Origin: Zhengitettix transpicula | Taxonomy: Eukaryota; Arthropoda; Insecta; Orthoptera; Tetrigidae | DNA length: 64,000 bases | Assembly (NCBI GenBank): GCA_037074705.1 | Contig: JAYJMR010000028.1 | Coordinates: forward strand, 186,001 to 250,000 | Reading direction: 5' to 3' | Part shown: positions 62,101-64,000 of the stretch, in pieces | Position numbering within the stretch: position 1 is the first letter of the stretch | How the letters are laid out: every line of letters starts with the position of its first letter | Translations under genes and position numbers: made by a program | Notes under the pieces: model-generated | The model's database searches: none | What the model saw: the letters and a program-made list of their open reading frames with translations, nothing else | Told to the model about the DNA's origin: nothing

Positions 62101-64000
62101 GATTTTATACTGAAATTCATTATTTTTATTTTCGATTATTTTGACAATGGTATACGTCTTGATGCCAGAAGAAAACCTTTCGAGTGTAAATTTTAATATT
62201 TAAAAAAAAATTAAATGCGTGCTAAAATATGTTTAAAAAAAGTAGCGTTTTCGTTGCTATCCGTGGTAATGGTACCAATAGGGGTAGATTTTATACTAAA
62301 ATTTTATATTAATTTTCGACTATTATTCACATCGGTATACGTCTTAATCCTAGAAGTAAACCTTATAAAGGAAAATTTAAATATTTTAAAAAAATTTTAT
62401 GCTTGCAAAAATATTTTTAAATAAAGTGGCATTTTCATACGCGTTCATGGTTATGGCACCAATAAGTAATGATTTTATACTGAAATTCATTATTTTTATT
62501 TTCGATTATTTTGACAATGGTATACGTCTTGATGCCAGAAGAAAACCTTTCGAGTGTAAATTTTAATATTTAAAAAAAAATTAAATGCGTGCTAAAATAT
62601 GTTTTAAAAAAGCAGCGTTTTCATTGCTATCCGTGGTAATGGTACCAATAGGGGTAGATTTTATACTAAAATTTTATTATTATTTTTCGACTATTATTTA
62701 CATCGGTATACGTCTTAATCCTAGAAGTAAACCTTACAAAGGAAAATTTAAATATTTTAAAAAAATTTTATGCTTGCAAAAATATTTTTAAATAAAGTGG
62801 CATTTTCATACGCTTTCATGGTTATGGCACCAATAAGTAATAATTTTATACTGAAATTCATTACTTTTATTTTCGATTATTTTGACAATGGTATACGTCT
62901 TGATGCCAGAAGAAAACCTTTCGAGTGTAAATTTTAATATTTAAAAAAAAATTAAATGCGTGCTAAAATATGTTTAAAAAAAGTAGCGTTTTCATTGCTA
63001 TCCGTGGTAATGGTACCAATAGGGGTAGATTTTATACTAAAATTTTATACTAAAATTTTATTATTATTTTTCGACTATTATTCACATCGGTATACGTCTT
63101 AATCCTAGAAGTAAACCTTACAAAGGAAAATTTAAATATTTTAAAAAAATTTTATGCTTGCAAAAATATTTTTAAATAAAGTGGCATTTTCATACGCGTT
63201 CATGGTTATTGCACCAATAAGTAATGATTTTATACTGAAATTCATTATTTTTATTTTCGATTATTTTGACAATGGTATACGTCTTGATGCCAGAAGAAAA
63301 CCTTTCGAGTGTAAATTTTAATATTTAAAAAAACATTAAATGCGTGCTAAAATATGTTTAAAAAAAGTAGCGTTTTCATTGCTATCCGTGGTAATGGTAC
63401 CAATAGGGGTAGATTTTATACTAAAATTTTATTATTATTTTTCGACTATTATTCACATCGGTATACGTCTTAATCCTTGAAGTAAACCTTATAAAGGAAA
63501 ATTTAAATATTTTAAAAAAATTTTATGCTTGAAAAAATATTTTTAAATAAAGTGGCATTTTCATACGCGTTCATGGTTATGGCACCAATAAGTAATGATT
63601 TTATACTGAAATTCATTATTTTTATTTTCGTTTATTTTGACTATGGTATACGTCTTGATGCCAGAAGTAAACCTTTCGAGTGTAAATTTTAATATTTAAA
63701 AAAACATTAAATGCGTGATAAAATATGTTTAAAAAAAGTAGCGTTTTCATTGCTATCCGTGGTAATGGTACCAATAGGGGTAGATTTTATACTAAAATTT
63801 TATACTAAAATTTTATTATTATTTTTCGACTATTATTCACATCGGTATACGTCTTAATCCTAGAAGTAAACCTTACAAAGGAAAATTTAAATATTTTTAA
63901 AAAAATTTTATGCTTGCATAAATATTTTTAAATAAAGTGGCATTTTCATACGCGTTCATGGTTATGGCACCAATAAGTAATGATTTTATACTGAAATTCA
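53112..64000. repeat. Array 3 right part with 4539-bp periodicity
   Basis: After 53112 the order follows that of 42137 onward. Within it, diagnostic dimers at 54646, 56168, 56922, 57676 and 58046 recur at 59185, 60707, 61461, 62215 and 62585, each 4539 bp away (12 dimers). The AATCCTTGAAG variant at about 58561 recurs at about 63473 (4912 bp), so the last copy holds one extra dimer there. The array is open at the window end. Confidence 0.8.

Larger units (their letters stand above)
29798..64000. repeat. AT-rich ~186-bp dimeric satellite array (array 3)
   Basis: About 90 head-to-tail dimers in one orientation, each 370, 371 or 384 bp and made of two diverged monomers of about 186 bp (A) and 185-198 bp (B). 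GC is about 26% by hand count of one A and one B monomer. Both monomers keep ATGG(C/T)ACCAATA and GGTATACGTCTT blocks. Dimer length depends mainly on a 13-bp duplication TATACTAAAATTT in monomer B. The array continues past the right edge. The 63-83-codon frames that recur through it are by-products of the repeat, with one near-identical frame per copy. I see no non-satellite sequence in these 34 kb. Confidence 0.97.

Noticed and set aside
30047..62791. Recurring 63-83-codon frames in array 3 (such as MLAKICLKK...)
   Set aside because: The same frame appears in many dimers because the DNA repeats; single-base indels between copies change its C-terminal half freely. No gene context.
1..64000. 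CRISPR array
   Set aside because: The repeats are contiguous or diverge gradually; there are no constant repeats separated by unrelated spacers and no cas genes.
29798..64000. Regulatory TATA boxes and polyadenylation signals in array 3
   Set aside because: TATAAT, TATACT and AATAAA occur in every copy because the satellite is 74% A+T. Nothing distinguishes any one of them as functional.

Overview
The whole window is tandem satellite DNA. I find no supportable protein-coding gene, rRNA, tRNA, CRISPR array, insertion sequence or transposon. The scale (three unrelated arrays end to end, kilobase higher-order repeats, monomers near nucleosome length) points to a heterochromatic block of a eukaryotic nuclear chromosome, for example centromeric, pericentromeric, subtelomeric or on a repeat-rich sex or B chromosome. 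I cannot name the taxon; I do not recognise any of the three monomers as a named satellite.

Layout. (1) 1-21745: a GC-rich array of a 15-bp unit, consensus GCGGGGACACTGTGT, with a second common variant GCGGGGACACGGAGT. It carries kilobase-scale internal duplications: offset 6069 bp for the first part and 6549-6564 bp for the next, plus an 1875-bp periodicity near its right end. (2) 21746-29799: a mid-GC array (one monomer hand-counted at 45%) of a ~150-bp monomer with a long T-rich tract, a TGACGTCA palindrome and a GCTAGC/CTGCAG cluster. It is organised as a ~2.68-kb higher-order repeat of about 18 monomers, seen about three times. (3) 29798-64000: an AT-rich array (about 26% GC) of ~370-384-bp dimers made of two diverged ~186-bp monomers, all in the same orientation. 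Its higher-order copies lie at offsets of 5680, 16655, 10975/11359 and 4539 bp. It runs off the right edge of the window; array 1 runs off the left edge.

The two boundaries (about 21745 and 29798) are abrupt, with no intervening unique sequence or recognisable mobile element and only about 2 bp of shared sequence at each.

The very long open frames in array 1 (up to 3615 codons, both strands) arise because the 15-bp unit is a multiple of three and has no stop in any of six frames. The small 63-88-codon frames in arrays 2 and 3 recur simply because the satellites recur. I treat none as genes. The points of interest are the higher-order structure, unit-quantised indels, retained CpG, conserved sub-motifs and the junctions. 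Junctions and copy numbers in such DNA are also where assemblies most often fail, so they need long-read confirmation.
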